A DNA stretch of 64,000 bases, taken from Zavarzinella formosa DSM 19928 (GTDB lineage: Bacteria; Planctomycetota; Planctomycetia; Gemmatales; Gemmataceae). The first letter of the stretch is position 1. Each line of letters begins with the position of its first letter. Under the pieces are notes generated by a model, which saw nothing but the letters and a program-made list of their open reading frames with translations, was not told the DNA's origin and did no database searches. The position numbers were made by a program, and so were the translations under genes. Shown here one piece after another: positions 63,172 through 64,000 of the stretch. The stretch lies in the NCBI RefSeq assembly GCF_000255705.1, contig NZ_JH636439.1, positions 1,695,012 to 1,759,011 of the forward strand, given 5' to 3'.

Positions 63172-63495
63172 ATGTCGCTTGAAAATCTCATGACCCATTG
63201 CGTGGATGTCAAACGCCCAACCCCCGTAAAAGGGGCTTCTGGAGGTCAGACGGACACGCTCGTAACCATCCACAAAGACCAGCCCGTGTCGATCCAGCCG
63301 GTGAGCACCTCATGGCTGGTCAGATACGCGCAGCGGCACGTCGATGTGACGCACAGCCTTTACTTCAACACCTCCTTGGACGTTCTTACCGGCGACCAGA
63401 TCGTCTACGGGACGCGGACTTTCTTCGTCGAGGGCAAGCGAGACCTTATCGAGCTTGGCAGGGTGACGGTTGTCGATTGCCGGGAGTTGCTCTAA
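63172..63495 (+). CDS. Head-tail joining (head closure) protein
   Basis: The protein has 107 residues. The pattern (LMTHCVDVKRPTP, DTLVTIHKDQPVSIQP, SLYFNTSLDVLTGDQIVYGTRTFFVEG) is typical of the SPP1 gp16/HK97 adaptor family of small beta-barrels. The stop overlaps the start of the gp10-like gene (TAATG). It is expected after the connector in HK97-type phages. Confidence 0.76.
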   Translation: MSLENLMTHCVDVKRPTPVKGASGGQTDTLVTIHKDQPVSIQPVSTSWLVRYAQRHVDVTHSLYFNTSLDVLTGDQIVYGTRTFFVEGKRDLIELGRVTVVDCRELL

Positions 63496-63713
63496 TGGCG
63501 ATCCAATGGCACGGCGACGCCTTCCTTGAGGAACAACGAAAAGTCCTCGGCGACAATCTTGAGAAGGCCGCGATCTACCTCGTCGAGCAGGTCAAGCTGA
63601 AGCTAAATACAGCCCAACCCTACAAGCGGTCAACGAACCACGCGATCACGACCCACCATGACGGTAAGGTCACCGACACCAAAAAGCGGCACCGGAACAA
63701 CAAGGGAATTTAG
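63495..63713 (+). pseudogene. gp10-like tail-component gene, truncated by an insertion sequence
   Basis: The first 72 residues (AIQWHGDAFLEEQRKVLGDNLEKA, IYLVEQVKLKLNTAQPYK) match the start of HK97 gp10-like proteins, which normally run past 100 residues. The frame ends at a TAG formed at 63711-63713, where an ISL3-type inverted repeat begins. The gene was evidently cut by the insertion, so the stop is not its own. It is translationally coupled (TAATG) to the head-closure gene. Confidence 0.72.
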
Positions 63714-64000
63714 GCTCATCCGAGAAGTTCGTACTCAGGGGTTGCCAAAAAAGAGGAGCATGCCGTTTCATGAAAGGTAACCACACCATCTTCAGGAAGC
63801 CGGCATGTCCTCCACGCTACTGTATCGTGTTTTCGGTGTTCGGGACTATCAAGTCGTTCGGACCTCCTCCGCCGAGGGCGGCCTGACCCTTCATCTCCGG
63901 CAGGATCCCGCCCATGACCGCTGTTCGTCCTGTCAGTCCGCCAACGTCATCCGACGCGGGGTCGTGGAACGCACCGTCCGCACCCTCCCGGTTGGCGGCA
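63713..64000 (+). mobile_element. ISL3-family insertion sequence, left end
   Basis: The left end GGCTCATCCGAGAAGTTCG at 63713 resembles the GGCTCTTCG-type terminal repeats of the ISL3 family. A 91-base leader precedes a transposase gene with AGGAAG before its ATG. The 8 bases before it (63705-63712, GGAATTTA) would be the target duplication if the right copy, outside the window, shows the same. It interrupts the prophage gp10-like gene. Confidence 0.75.
63805..64000 (+). CDS. ISL3-family transposase (3' end outside window)
   Basis: The first 65 residues are visible. They match the N-terminal zinc-finger domain of ISL3 transposases: a hydrophobic start, CSSCQSANVIRRGVVERTVR and TLPVGG. The catalytic DDE domain is beyond the window. 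A good AGGAAG ribosome binding site lies just upstream. Confidence 0.82.
   Translation, partial: MSSTLLYRVFGVRDYQVVRTSSAEGGLTLHLRQDPAHDRCSSCQSANVIRRGVVERTVRTLPVGG

Larger units (their letters stand above)
50832..64000. mobile_element. Prophage (HK97-type head module) integrated at tRNA-Gly, right end outside window
   Basis: The order is att fragment, tyrosine recombinase, small and large terminase, portal-MuF, prohead protease, major capsid, inserted morons, connector, head closure and gp10-like. The order matches siphophages of the HK97 head type. Lysis, tail and replication genes are not seen; they would be to the right. An insertion sequence interrupts the gp10-like gene at 63713. All genes but one run on the plus strand. 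Confidence 0.9.

Noticed and set aside
1..64000. CRISPR array
   Set aside because: No set of regularly spaced direct repeats was seen; the repeats present are single hairpins or short motifs.

Overview
The window looks like chromosomal DNA of a planctomycete, most likely a Gemmata-type (Gemmataceae) bacterium. The evidence is family-level: an exported DUF1549/DUF1553 protein followed by a Tat-type DUF1501 protein, a tandem-fused UvrA with a C-terminal extension, several zinc-ribbon plus proline-rich-linker membrane proteins, many short exported orphan proteins, and moderately GC-rich sequence. No rRNA operon, complete tRNA gene or CRISPR array was seen.

Region 1 to 27.3 kb is ordinary chromosome. 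It opens inside a giant tandem UvrA (nucleotide excision repair). A minus-strand group follows: a lipoprotein, class II KdsA (Kdo synthesis), a T4 Rnl1-like RNA ligase and an exported orphan. The plus strand then carries a two-module alpha/beta hydrolase, a TPR gluzincin protease, a MazG-like pyrophosphohydrolase, a membrane protein plus ABC ATPase, a zinc-ribbon membrane protein, GalE, a YgiB/YgiC-like pair, a membrane protein, and a histidine kinase overlapping a sigma-54 activator.

Region 27.3 to 50.6 kb starts with a very large perfect hairpin between convergent genes. It continues with an FAD dehydrogenase, a zinc-ribbon protein, an SGNH-like membrane protein, the DUF1549/DUF1501 pair, and a long minus-strand operon from 42.8 down to 35.3 kb. 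That operon encodes a TPR protein, a J-domain-like protein without HPD, GrpE, Hsp70, a CapK-like adenylate-forming enzyme and a GT2 glycosyltransferase. A GH38-like beta-sandwich protein, a UvrD/AddA-type helicase without a nuclease, a Tyr/Gly-rich exported protein and a BNR-repeat protein complete the region.

Region 50.8 kb to the end is a prophage integrated in a tRNA-Gly gene, of which only the 3' half remains at this end. It has a degenerate tyrosine recombinase, small and large terminase, a portal-MuF fusion, a HK97-type prohead protease and capsid, head-tail connectors, and an interrupted gp10-like gene. An ISL3-type insertion sequence begins exactly where that gene stops and runs out of the window, so the prophage is probably defective. 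Between capsid and connector lies an inserted cassette of a GT9-like glycosyltransferase, a DNA adenine methyltransferase, a small zinc-knuckle protein and an opposing GT-A glycosyltransferase. All seven prophage genes here that lack both a Shine-Dalgarno sequence and translational coupling have TANNTA 4 to 6 bases before the start codon. That suggests phage-specific promoters making leaderless mRNAs, and it is the most interesting unexplained signal in the window.
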